Positions 49,678 through 61,175 of a stretch of 64,000 bases of DNA are shown in pieces. The translations under genes and the position numbers were made by a program. Position 1 is the stretch's first letter. Each line of letters begins with the position of its first letter. Below the pieces are notes generated by a model. The model saw only the letters and a list, made by a program, of their open reading frames with translations, was not told where the DNA came from and made no database searches. The DNA is from Ignelater luminosus (lineage: Eukaryota > Arthropoda > Insecta > Coleoptera > Elateridae): contig VTPC01090562.1 of NCBI GenBank assembly GCA_011009095.1, forward strand, positions 1 through 64,000, in the 5' to 3' direction.

Positions 49678-50003
49678 TTTCTTACTGCTTAGAATTTGTT
49701 TTGTAGAGATGTTCTCTCATTATGAAATTGTAATAAGGACCGATAAACTCTTTATTCTCGTATAGTTGTTTGTGCCTTGGGCTCCGTATTGTTTTTGATA
49801 AAGGTTCACAGAAAATTATCAAACACTGAAATGATTTATGTTGTTTTGTTTTTTTAGACATACAGCATAAGTAAAATCGTCTTGTGTTCAAATATACAAT
49901 TTCTAAATGCATGTATAAATAATTATTTCATGTTTTCATTGTTTTTTCTTTTTCTCTTTTTGTCTCTCTTAGATAGAAAGAAACAGAGACGCTAATGTAA
50001 GTG

Positions 50004-50053
50004 TAATCCACAAGTACGTCAAGTGCTGCGTGTACTTATACTCTTGTGGATTA
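50004..50053. repeat. Compact imperfect hairpin
   Basis: Perfect 11-bp outer arms taatccacaag and cttgtggatta enclose a second pairing aagtac / gtactt. As RNA this would be a ~50-nt stem-loop with an asymmetric internal loop. It is short for a canonical miRNA precursor; the function is unknown. Confidence 0.5.
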
Positions 50054-53000
50054 TTAAACCTACTTATCACGTTGTATGAGGCACTTTACATTAAAAAATC
50101 GTTCTGTATATCTTTTAATAGATTTTTGTAAATCGTTAAAATAAACACATTACGTTGATACGCGTAAAGCTTTAGTTATTGATTATTATTCATACAATGG
50201 GAATTTTGCTGAATCTTCCCCTTGGTTCGCATTTTTCTGTTTGTTCAAAGGGTATTTCTTCATTCCTAAACTGTTTGTTTACAATCTCACGTTTAATAGT
50301 TTCCGTTCTCTTCTTTCTTCAGTGTAGTTTTGTTTTTCTCTCGTACATGATTTAACTCCACTTTCACCTTTCGATTCTACGAAAAGGCTTGTGCGTTGCC
50401 GTTTTAGTTCATTTAGTACAAAAATAAAACCTAATTACGGGCAGTCGAATGTTTTAATACATAATTAGATTCAGTTTGAGAACTCTTCTTTGATAGGTAT
50501 ATACAAATGCATTATGAAGTACAGGCCGCGCATTATATTTTGGTGAGCTTCCGCACATTAGTAACATTGTTTTAAGTAAATTAAAACAAAATATGCCTTA
50601 AATAATGAAAACAAATAACTATATTCTGCGATGTGCACTTGCTTCTTAAAAAAAATCGGAAAAAAGCCTGTGGTAGAATATACGATATTTATTTATTCTC
50701 CAAGATACTAGGCGCGGCCTGCAGTTTCAACTGTTCTAAACAGAACTTCAAATTTACCACAGATAAAGATTAATGTGAAATAAAGTTTTGTTGCTTCTTT
50801 AACATACATACAGTGTGTCCCATTTGCTTTACATTATTTTAGAGATAGGGCTATGGAGCTTATATTTTCCTGACCTAATCTCTTTATTCTCGCATCTCTT
50901 CTTTGTTGGTAGAAACGAAATTTGACTATACATGTTCTTGTTTTTCTTTTGATTATCTAAAAAAGTTAAAGGTTTTCTCATTTTCTCAACGATGTCACCT
51001 TTTCTTTCTGATGGAATTATCAACATGATTACCGTATTTTTTTGGTATTTCCTTACCGCACATAATTTTTTATAGGGGGATAAGATAACAGAAAAATTGT
51101 TTAATATGTTCTTTCCTAATGAAGATATTCCCAAGAATTGGCGTAGTCACAAAATGTTATTTTTGCAACAAAATTAAAAGTAAATTGTAATTAAATAAAA
51201 TTTATTGAATAACGAATTGAATATCTGCTTCAAGTTGTATACTATATGAATGTATTTTTTGGAAGTCGATCAGCAGAATTATATTTATTGCAAAAACGTA
51301 ATGGTTGGAAAGTTGTCAAATTAACTACCTAGTTTACTGTATGCTAGGCATTCGTACAGAATGGCAGTATCCCAGGTTTTCGATTAGACGAAGTAGACCT
51401 ATGGCTTTTAATTCCGAATCTCGCTTTCCAGAAGGGAATCCAGAGAATTTGCTAGAATATTGTGAACAAGTTAATATCAACAAACGTGGTCGATATTTGA
51501 TGGGTTGCCAATTGTACTTTTTCCAATTTTTAGTTATTCCTGTCGAGATTCCTATTTAACATCAAACTAACATAAGAAAACTCCAATAAATTAAAATCTA
51601 AAATTGGCGAACAATATGGCACACAGTTAGTTTAGTAGATGTCTAGGACTTAAGAAATTAAATTTTTGGGTGTTGAATCATGCATTTTGGGGTAATTCTG
51701 TGGTATTCTGGTTTTGCTATCGAGATTTGGCCGAGTGGTTTTATTCTATGGCTAGCTGAGAGTCTTCGAAGATGTGCACCAGACCGATACCTGGACAAAT
51801 GCTTTAATTTCTTACATAGCGGATTTGGAAGGATGTGCCTTTGTAATTTTAATCAAGTGAACTAAATCCTAAGCACGCCGCCGTAGCTTCTTCCAATGCC
51901 TGGTTCTTTTTTTCGTACGGAATCGCTCAAAACAGGTAGAATTAGTCATCTAGGTCAGTCAGTTTGCCAAATGAATAATTGATTCACAGCTTGTGCTGTA
52001 ATAACCGAAAGTCTTCGAACCAGGGCACTAATATTTCTTTAAGCTGGTAGGAATAAACTTGTTTAGGCCAATAACCATGTGGGGGGAGGAAGGTCATGAA
52101 TCTTTTTAAGACCATCAAACTGCAGTTATACCTTTGAATTCCTTTGGTCGATTATTATCTATGGTTTAGCTATTAGAAGGCACAGAAACTTTGAACTCTT
52201 ACTAGCTGAAAATTGTTGAAAAATCAAAGTTTGTATGCTCGAGAACATGGAGGAACAAGATCGATGTGTTAATAGTAAACAAAGAGATCTTAAAGGTAAC
52301 TATTTTTTTGAAGTAAATAACTTAATCCTCGAAATTTCATAAAATCTTCAGCACCTTTAGTGAAATTTGTGATGGGTTTTTGAGATGTCCTTTTATCTCT
52401 ATGGGCGTGCCCAAGTTTTGGAAACGGAAATTTATATTAAGAACAAAGCGTTCGATCGATAAAGAATGTTTTCTGCTATAAATGAAACTTTCTGGGATCA
52501 TCTCATCGAGAATGAAGAATTATACAAATACTAATAAAACATAAAGCCAATTTATCATAGTCGTTTTTTCAAATTAAATTTAAAGCTTTTATATATGAAT
52601 CAATACCACAATAAAAGAATTTGGAGGAACATATTTAACGTCATTGAAAACAATAATAACATTTATTGGATTAATTGCACTAATAAAATGTTAAAAGCAA
52701 AATATCTAAAGTATGTATAAAATGATGTAACACGAACTCTTTCGTAAAATGAGACTGAATCAATCTTTAAATTTTATGTTTTATTTGAAAGTGATCTTGT
52801 AAAATTGAAAAATTAAAAAGACGAAAAGAATTTCTAAACAGAAATGGTCTGCTGTATTTTTCCCATTTCATAATAACTTGGGAGGAGCTATTAATATTAA
52901 TATTGAATAACTTTTTTTCTTTATTTCACAAATTATAACTTAATTTCTATTACACTACATACTATGTATAATTGTATAGCCTGTAGGCAAAATTAAAGCA

Positions 53001-54600
53001 CCATTCCCTATATTCAATTTGCTTAATAATAAACTTTCTTGACTATAATAAAGTCATCTAATACTTTTCTTTCCCTTTGGAGTCATTACATTGTATTGTG
53101 AAATAACTCCATATGTAATTTGGCGATATTGGAATAGAGATTTCCCTTTAAAATACAATACCCTTGAAATTTTGTAATAAGTAAATAAATACATACATTT
53201 TTCAGCGCGTATTTGCAAATTTGGACAATGTCAGACGTTGTTTCAGACATATAATTTGCAATGCAGTGTCCATGTATATAATACAGTTAGCGAACCACAA
53301 TTTTCGAAAAAGAAAAGGACGCAAAAAGCCGAATCCTTTGAATGCGTAACTTATACGAATTCAAATCGATTGATTACTATTAAATTATGTATACGGCAAG
53401 CGTTGGCGTTCATGAAAAAATAAAACTACTCAACTTACAAGAGTAGTAAATGTTGTAGTATATGGTTTAGTATAAAGTAGGCTTTATTGATTTGTTAAAT
53501 ATCACGTATTTATAAGAACTGAAAAAATATGTTAGTAGTTAAAAAAAACTTGGTAGCTAAATAGTGTTTTAATTTTTTCTTAGTAGGTATCGACGGAAGC
53601 ATTTTATAAAGGAAAATAAAGAAAAAGCATAAAATCATTCAGAAAACTTTGAAAAGAATCTTATACCCCATGAAAATGTCTTTATTATTTACGCTTTACT
53701 GCTTTCTAAGCAAGTAATTCGGTTATCTTCAACTAAAACTCAACTCTTATTCGTGAAAATTCATTTCCTCGGACTACTCAAGATAACGAAATTTCAATTC
53801 GAGATACCAACTAGAAAAGAAATTGTTAAAGAAGGGAACATAGAACTCTGATAAAAAACATTCGTATTTTTCTTTTCTAGCCATTATTTCTATCTAAATT
53901 GCAAGATTTGTGGGTTTTATTGAAAAGAATGTAATGGATTTATTTATAAAGAAGAATTTTATGAAATCATCTTATAATAATTATTGTTACCAAACAATTA
54001 TTAGTCATGAAGGTGTAAGGACTTTTTGGGTACACTCGAGTACTTTGTAGGTGTAACAATTACATCATTAGTTAAATTGAGAATAATATCTCCTTATTTA
54101 GGAAATTTTATTATTTTAGTTCATTATTAATTATAAAATTCCATACGTATCCTTTTATACACTATTTTTTAGAATTTTCATTATAATACAGTATTTAGAG
54201 TTACTTTCGTTGTCAACAAAAACGGGACCATTCATCAGGCAAATTTAATTGTTCAAATGTAACTTTTAGAAAGCTATGAATTTGTTTTTATTTACGTAAT
54301 ACTTGGCGTGATTACCTTAAAAACCATATTATTATTTTATGAATATTACGAGTAACTTCAAGTCATTATTTCTGCAAAAGGAAGAATTTTACAAAAGGTA
54401 AAGTAAGTATATTTATTCTTGTTATCGTCAATTCCATGCTACCACAAACTCGATCGTCAAAATTCAAACGTGACTAAGAATTATTCTTCTCGTATCACAT
54501 CCGTATTGTATCGAGAGTTCAAAATCATACTACTGGTTGTTTTTTAATGACAGCTAATAGTTATTTATGTATCAATGCACTAAAGTTCAATTTCTTTTAT
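50054..54600. other. Stretch without a supported gene
   Basis: AT-rich. A lone TACAGTGTGTCCC end lies near 50811. An A-box-like ttggccgagtggtt at about 51727 lacks a B box. Nothing else is supported. Confidence 0.35.
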
Positions 54601-55145
54601 TAGTCCAGTCAACGAAAGGGTTGTAGAGGACATGGAAGGGGGGAGAATTTTTCTCTTGAAGAATGTGTTGGGGGTAGTTAGAAGGCAAACATACTAAAAG
54701 TCCCTGCCCCTAGCCCTGCCGCTTCAGGGGCGGAGGGGGGCGGAAAGGTCCCTTTTTTCGGTTCTTCGCTTATAACTCGGAAATGGTGCATCCTACAGGC
54801 AAAAAAAGTTTTTCTAAAATTATCGATTTTCGCTGGCGAATATCTCGGAAACTGTAACACATACGAAGAAAATGAATATAAACATTCTTGTAGGAAATTT
54901 AATTATCTTTTATTTTGTAAGGAATGCTTTTTACTGTAGGATGCACCATTTCCGAGTTATAAGCGAAGAACCGAAAAAAGGGACCTTTCCGCCCCCCTCC
55001 CCCCTGAAGCGGCCGGGCTAGGAGCAGGGACTTTTAGTATGTTTGCCTCCTAACTACCTCTAACACATTCCTCAAGAGAAAAATTCTCCCCCCTTCCATG
55101 TTCTCTACAACCCCCTTTTAGGTATTCTTTGACTGGACTATATCT
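54601..55145. mobile_element. 545-bp palindromic element
   Basis: The ends tagtccagtcaa and ttgactggacta are inverse, with TA at each border. The arms are about 195 bp and nearly perfect through ggaaggggggagaatttttc, aaacatactaaaagtccctg and ggtcccttttttcggttctt. The unpaired centre (about 54800-54930) is AT-rich. It is non-autonomous, and high arm identity suggests recent origin or arm-to-arm conversion. Confidence 0.8.
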
Positions 55146-55362
55146 AGAATATGAATAAAAAAAACTTTAGTGACGAGCTGCACGTTAAACTTTTTTTGAA
55201 ATCGTGAAATTGATATGTAAAATTCGAAGTAATAATACTTTGACGTTTACAAATGTAAACTTTACTACCGAGTTTTGAAAAATAATTTTAAAAATATTTT
55301 CGTTACTCGTAAAAAGCTTTTATTCTTATTTTTTTAATATTCCAATTGTATTACACATCCAC

Positions 55363-55800
55363 GGGTTGCGGGCATCCCCCGGCGGATTTCTCCCGGCATG
55401 GACGTCTCTCGGCGGCCTTCTCCCGACACGGAATCTTTCCGGCATGGACTTCTCCCGGCACGGATATTTCCCGACATACACGTAAAATTGGGGTTTCAAC
55501 CATGCTTAGTTCACAATATCATGTAGTAACATAATATTGAGATGGTTATAACCTCTAACCCAACCTCTAACCTAACCTTTAATCTAACTTCTATCCTAGC
55601 CTCTAACCTAACTATAACCTAACCTCTAACCTAACCTTTAAGCCAACATCTAACAAGCTCTCTCGTTGATGACTGGTTATAACCAGCTCAATTTTATGTT
55701 ACTACATGATATTCTGGACTAAGCATAGTCAAAACCCCAATTATACGTGTATGCCGGAAAATTCACGCCAGGAGATATACTTGCTGGGAAAAATTCGCTG
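55363..55800. mobile_element. Foldback element with minisatellite arms
   Basis: Inverted arms 55475-55553 and 55674-55753 share catacacgta, ttggggtttt/caac, gcttagt, atcatgtagtaacataa and ggttataacc. Outside them the arms continue as GC-rich tandem units of the form tctcccggcatggac on the left and a decayed inverse on the right. Inverted arms built of tandem repeats are the architecture of Foldback/Galileo-type elements. No transposase is present. Confidence 0.55.
55554..55673 (+). repeat. Telomere-like CCTAA array
   Basis: Repeated ctaacctaacc and cctctaacctaa units fill the loop of the foldback element. CCTAA is the complement of the insect telomere unit TTAGG, but here it is interspersed with CCTCTAA, so the array is degenerate or simply a similar minisatellite. 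Confidence 0.6.
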
Positions 55801-55894
55801 GGAGCAGCCCGGTTCCCCACATCCACTATGTGTTTTGAAAAAAAAACAACTTCTCAGAAATATATCATAAATTAGAACCCTGTAAGGGACGAAA

Positions 55895-56620
55895 TTTTCA
55901 GGCCCGGCCCAACTGGCAGTAAACTTCACACGGTCGGAAAAAATCCGGCAACTTCTTGATTGACCCATAAAGCCCGAAAGGCCCGAAGTGCTGGCCAGGC
56001 TCGAGAAGCCCGGCACACCCGAGAGACCAGACAGATCCGATAAGACCGAACGACCCGACAAGCCCTATTGTGCCGACGTAGGCCCGGAAAGCCCGATAGA
56101 TTTTTAAACCGAGTCCCGGTCCGATCTAAACCCGAGCTGTGGGCCGGGCCGCACAAAGGTCCGACCAAGAAACCCGGTTTGTGCAGGCTTTTACGAAACA
56201 GTAGGCAACTCCCCCGCTTCAGTTCAGTATAAAACTAATACCCGTCTCAGTCCGTACGAAGATCACGCCCGTCTGACTCAATAAGAAAAAGTTTTCAATT
56301 CGGTGCAGTACAAAAATAACGCTTGTCGAAGTTAATATGACAATTCTTCGGTGCAGTTCAATACGAAAATAACCCGCCTGAGTCAGTACGAAAAGATCTC
56401 GGTTCGCTTCAGATCAGTATAAAAATAATAATCCGAAAAGACCGATTGACTCGATAAGCTTGACAGGTCCGACAACCCCGACAGGATCAAAAAGCGCGAC
56501 CTAACATGCCGATTGACCCGACGCAGGCCCAGAAAGCCCAATAAGTTTTTAAGCTCTGAATCGGGTTGGGCCGCATAAAGGTCTGACTGGAAAACTCGGC
56601 CCTTGTAGGTCTCTATCGTA
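55895..56620 (+). repeat. GC-rich degenerate satellite block
   Basis: Two related GC-rich segments (about 55895-56200 and 56440-56610) are built of ~9-10 bp units such as gacccgacaagcccgataag. Each contains a matching block: aggcccggaaagcccgatag then tttttaa, and aggcccagaaagcccaataa then gtttttaa. Between them, 56205-56440 holds about four ~55-60 bp units with ttcggtgcagttcaatacga and aaataac. It is a duplicated, compositionally foreign island in AT-rich DNA. Confidence 0.6.
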
Positions 56621-57867
56621 AATTATATTAAAGAATTTCATAAAGTACTTTACTCAAACTAATGATTGTAAGAATAGCGGTTTTCTTATCATTTTTATTA
56701 ATTCTTATGAAACTGTTTCACAAGAGTTAATAGAATTGACAGCAAAACTCATATTTCTGTAATGCTAAAATCATTTGTTTGAGCTGAAATTCCTGAATGC
56801 GCTCTATAGTTTGAACAACAAAGAGCATCTATAATTCTGATTAAAAAACAACTTACTTTATTTAGCGATTTGGCTTTTGATTAGCAATACTTTGACAACT
56901 TCGTGGAAACTTATAACCTAACATTTTTTAAATTTCTTTATTTTAATAATCTTTTTACAAAAAATACAGGATAAGTTATTAATAATGCTGTCAATGATAT
57001 AAAAAAAATGTTAATGATGCATTCTATTGAAACTAAAACTTTACGTAGTTTATTTAGGTTACTAAAGCAAAACAAGTTTATGTAAATTATGTTGAAAATG
57101 TTGTTTAAAGTCTAATAATTATGTACAGTACATACGAAGGGGTATTGATATTTAGTTAGCCTAGTATTTGAATTAACGGGTAAAAAAAGAAAGGTAGTTA
57201 CCGTAGCAACAATTGCGAATGTTTTAAATTATTTATAAAAAGCTTTATTCGATTTCCCCAGAAATACTTTTATTATATTTTATATTGTTTATTAAGCTTA
57301 TAAGAAAAAAAATTTATCTTAAGCATTACTGTTTGTACTTTTTCAGTGCCGATCGAAACAGTATAGTACAATTAACAATAAAGATGGGTTCTCACAAATT
57401 CGATCACCGACGATATGACAATCCAAAACTCGTTCTATTGGTTGAGAAAATTTTAAATAGTTATGGCGCGAAGTTGACGTCATTTTAACTATCATCCGAC
57501 AACGGAGAAAGTTGAATTATTTTCAACTTTTTTCATTGCACTAGCGTGCTTCAAAATCGATACTTTAATAAGTAAAATGGACGTCCAACCTCAAGAAGAT
57601 TCAACAGAGTGATTAAAAAAAGTGCTTCGCGTTTGCTTTTGGAATAAAAAATATAGTGCGTAAATTTAAATTGATATGCGCTTGTTAACCGTCAAGGTCT
57701 TATCAAGTATTTTATTAAATTTGTCTAAAATAGCCTTTTTGGTTTAAAGTTTCGTGCAATTTAAAAAAATGCTATTAAGCACGCAGAATATATTTATTAG
57801 AAGCATATTATTTCCGTAATGGTCAATTTGAATTTATTAAATTATGTTTGTAGCTGTAATATGTCAA
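56621..57867. other. Stretch without a supported gene
   Basis: AT-rich; a 67-codon frame at 57285-57488 has no recognisable domain. Nothing is called. Confidence 0.4.
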
Positions 57868-57935
57868 GCGCTGACGTGCCTTCTGTACTTCAAAGGCGAC
57901 CACGATACACTTTCTTTTTGATCGCCCTGTATATA
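57868..57935 (+). repeat. Dispersed repeat, copy 2
   Basis: It is homologous to 614-690 and ends in cgccctgtata, a transposon-like terminus. See copy 1. Confidence 0.6.
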
Positions 57936-58137
57936 GTTACAGATGTTTTAGACGTCACAAAATCAATGTAACCCACGATCTGTTAAACACTTGTCGAGTA
58001 ATAATAAATCTTAATAGTATATTATTTAAGGAGCGTGTAATGGGTATTATTTTAAAACGAGGGTGAAAGTTGCAACACGAGCTGATAGGCGATTGTTGCA
58101 ATCATCTGAGTAATAATTAATCAGTACGATAGTTTAT

Positions 58138-58204
58138 CCACGACCGTTATAGAAAAACAAATTGAAAGATGTTGAATAATGGGCTTATTATTCAACAGTC
58201 GTGG
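58138..58204. repeat. Two-stage hairpin
   Basis: The outer arms are ccacgac and gtcgtgg. The inner arms are a perfect 10-bp gttgaataat and attattcaac around a 6-base loop (58181-58186). It is too small to call as an element. Confidence 0.55.
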
Positions 58205-58370
58205 TTAAGTGGCGTTTTCACAATGACAGTAACAAACACACGTTATATTTATTATTAACTTCATACTTTATCACCAAAATATATAGTGGTGAACATAATA
58301 TACCGGATTTTTTTAACACTGTATAAGGAAATCTCGGATTTTCGTATCTTTGAAGATTTGACAACATGCT

Positions 58371-60146
58371 TATACAGGGTGTTTGGTTCACCGCCGTATA
58401 TCCGAAAAGGGGTGGTAGAACATATGATTTGGAACTTAACTAACCTAATATACTATTATACAAAGTGTCACGGTTTTTGAGATATTGTCATTTTTCATAA
58501 TTTCACCCAATTGGACGTATTTCCTCATTTAAATGTGAATACCGCACTATTGGGAACTTTTAATTGGAAGGTGATGATAATTTTATAATCTTTTATAACT
58601 ACTCTATCAATTTTAGTCATTTCCATCCACTCCTACAAGTGATTAAACAAATTAGACCCGGAGAAACTTAGAAAAATTATCACTCTAAAATTCAACTTTT
58701 ACTTTATAAGGCTATAAAAGAGAAAAGTCCAATGGGTAATTATGTTCAAACATTTTTAAAAACATCCTGGTTCTTTGCCCTTTAAAATGACATATCACAC
58801 TTTTAACCAACTGTAGATTCTTAGGACTAACACGCGACTTGAATACAAAGCAACCGTTTGGTCACACAAAAGCAAACACTTGATAACACGTTGTTGGTTG
58901 TAGGTTTGGCTTCATAACCATTGGTGGTGTTGATTTTTGCATTTTCAACCGTTAATTTTGTGATTTTTGCGTTTGCAGGTCCGTATCAGTTTGCGTTGAA
59001 CTCCACGTTTTATTGCAATCGTTGAATTGGACTGTTAAAGTGCATTGATTCTACATTGAATTACACTTGTTTGATTGGTCTATTAAATAGTGATGGCCCC
59101 CAGACATAATAACCTAAGGGCGTCAAATCTGGTGATTGAGCAGGCCATATTATCGGCCCGTTTCGCCCTATCCATCTGTTGAGAAAGTTGACATTTAAAA
59201 AGTCTCTTAAGGCTATCCGATAGGAGGCAGGGCATCTATCGTTTTGAAAAATCATTTGTCGGATCCTATCTAGTGGCACTTCATCTAAAATATCGTCCAA
59301 ATTGTTCTGTAAAAACTTTTTAAATGCTAACTTTTCCAAAAGATGGATAGGGCGAAACGGGCCGATAAGATGGCCTACTCGATCACCGTATGTGACACTC
59401 TCGGGTTATTATGTCTGGGGACCATCACTATTTAATAGTCCAATCATACAAGTGTAATTCAATGTAGATTCACACTTTTTAATAGTCCAATTGAACGCTT
59501 GTAATAAAACGTGGAGTTCAACGCAATCTGATACGGACCTGCAACACGCAAAAATCACAAAATTAACGGTTGAAAATGCAAAAATCAACACCACAAATGG
59601 TTATGAAGCCAAACCTACAACCAACAACGTGTTATCAAGTGTTTGCTTTTGTGCGACCAAACGGCTGCTTTGTATTCAAGTCGCGTGTTAGTCCTAAGAA
59701 TCTACAGTTGGTTAAAAGTGTGATATGTCATTTTAAAGGGCAAAGAACAAGGATGTTTTTAAAAATGATTGAACATAATTACCCATTGGATTTTTCTTTT
59801 TTATGCCCTTATTAAGTAAAAGTTAAATTTTAGAGTGATAATTTTTTTAAGTTTCTCCTGGTCTAATTTGTTTAATCACTTGTAGGAGTGGATGGAAATG
59901 ACTAAAATTGATAGAGTAGTTATAAAAGATTATAAAATTATCATTACTTTCAAATTAAAAGTTTCCAATAGTGCGGTGTTCACATTTAAATGGGTAAATA
60001 CGTCCAATTGGGTGAAATTATGAAAAATGACAATATCTCAAAAACCGTGACACTTTGTATAATAGTATGTTAGGTTAGATAAGTTCCAAATCATGTCTTC
60101 TACCACCCCGTTGTGGATATACGGCGGTGAACCGAACACCCGTATA
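58371..60146. mobile_element. Giant palindromic Tc1/mariner-like element
   Basis: The left arm (58371 to about 59177) and right arm (about 59340 to 60146) are inverse copies of about 800 bp at high identity. They start TATACAGGGTGTTTGGTTC and, inverted, TATACGGGTGTTCGGTTC. The spacer of about 160 bp holds the middle of a transposase. Its C-terminal part is encoded in both arms. It looks like an element whose one half was copied in inverse orientation onto the other, giving a transposon with very long inverted repeats. Confidence 0.85.
59061..59339 (-). pseudogene. Transposase fragment, DD41D-type spacing
   Basis: 92 codons encode the C-terminal half of a Tc1/mariner (IS630-like) transposase: IRQMIFQNDRCPASYRIALR, then RWIGRNGPIIWPAQSPDLTP and LGYYVWG. 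FQND is the second catalytic Asp. The third should be the residue after SPDLTPL and reads Gly, 41 residues on. The enzyme is therefore dead as well as lacking its DNA-binding half and first Asp. The right arm of the palindrome encodes the same C-terminus (RWIGRNGPIRWP ... GYYVWG, plus strand about 59343-59440), with the same Gly. Confidence 0.8.
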
Positions 60147-60155
60147 ATCCTTAAA

Positions 60156-61175
60156 ATACAGGGTGATTGATAAGTACACCGAAAAAAAGTTCATATGAAC
60201 TATGGTCCGATCATGCATGGTTTCCTAGATATTGGCAGTTCTAATGAACATGTAGACATCGTGCAAATTGATAGATTTCCAATTGAATTAGCTTCTTGAA
60301 CACACTATTTGCCTCTTTATGACTTAGAAATGAAAATTACACTTTCACTGAGATGACTGATATGATGTTGATGACATTAATTAGTGGGACGTAAATTCCA
60401 AGGTTGCATAAGAGTAGTCATAATTCGGAAACGGTGCACATCTTCGATGTAAAACCAGAATACTTTATCTTTACTATCATAGATATAAAAGATCTTAAAT
60501 TTCATATCAAATTTATCACAATCGAAAAACAAGGGAGAGTAGACGAAGAAGTATACGTTTTATGTGAAATTAACATTATACTTTTATTATTATTAATAGT
60601 AATAATAAATTAAATAGTAATAAAACTGTTTAAAAAAAATCAAAAATCTCAAAAAAGTATCATTTTTACGAAAAATTGGTAATTTTAATGAAGTGTAATT
60701 ATCTACCTAATAGTTCTACAAAAACATTTTTGATACAAAAGTTGTAGCAAATATAATGCTCTACAACTTTTAATCAAAACTTTTTCCTCTGTAATGCTTT
60801 GGTAAAAAGATATTATCGAAAAACTGAAAAAAGTCCGGAATTTTGATGGTTTTTGGGGCCCCACGGCGCCCGGACAGGGGCGACGAAGTCGAAGACTTGG
60901 GTTATTCACTAGGGCACCGATATACACAACATATCCAAAAATTAGAACTACATAACTTTTTGCAAGCAAATATTTCTCTATGCCCTGGACTATATCCCCC
61001 AGAAGAAAATTTTTATTAGTTTAGATTTTATAAATGAAGTTACTGATTCTTTATTCCCTTTAACTGCCGATATCAAGGAAACCATGCATTATTGGACCAG
61101 AACTTTTTTGTTTATTTTAACGAGAGGAATCTTCAGCTGATGACGTTGTCGGTGTACTTATGAATCACCCTGTAT
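60156..61175. mobile_element. 1-kb MITE next to the giant palindrome
   Basis: The ends ATACAGGGTGATTGATAAGT and the inverse of ATACAGGGTGATTCATAAGT continue with matches through acaccga and gcatggtttcct. It starts about 10 bp after the preceding element. The short open frames inside (60404-60613 and 60703-60969) have no domain and are not called. Confidence 0.75.

Noticed and set aside
51720-51780. A-box-like ttggccgagtggtt resembling tRNA-Ser/Leu
   Set aside because: No B box and no cloverleaf can be drawn; the similar tcttcgaa segment nearby is not a T loop.
55741-56168. Two overlapping open frames rich in Gly, Ser and Arg
   Set aside because: They lie in the GC-rich degenerate satellite, whose short unit keeps several frames open; no domain is seen.
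60404-60969. Open frames inside the 60156 MITE
   Set aside because: No recognisable protein motif; low-complexity Ile/Leu runs typical of AT-rich noncoding DNA.
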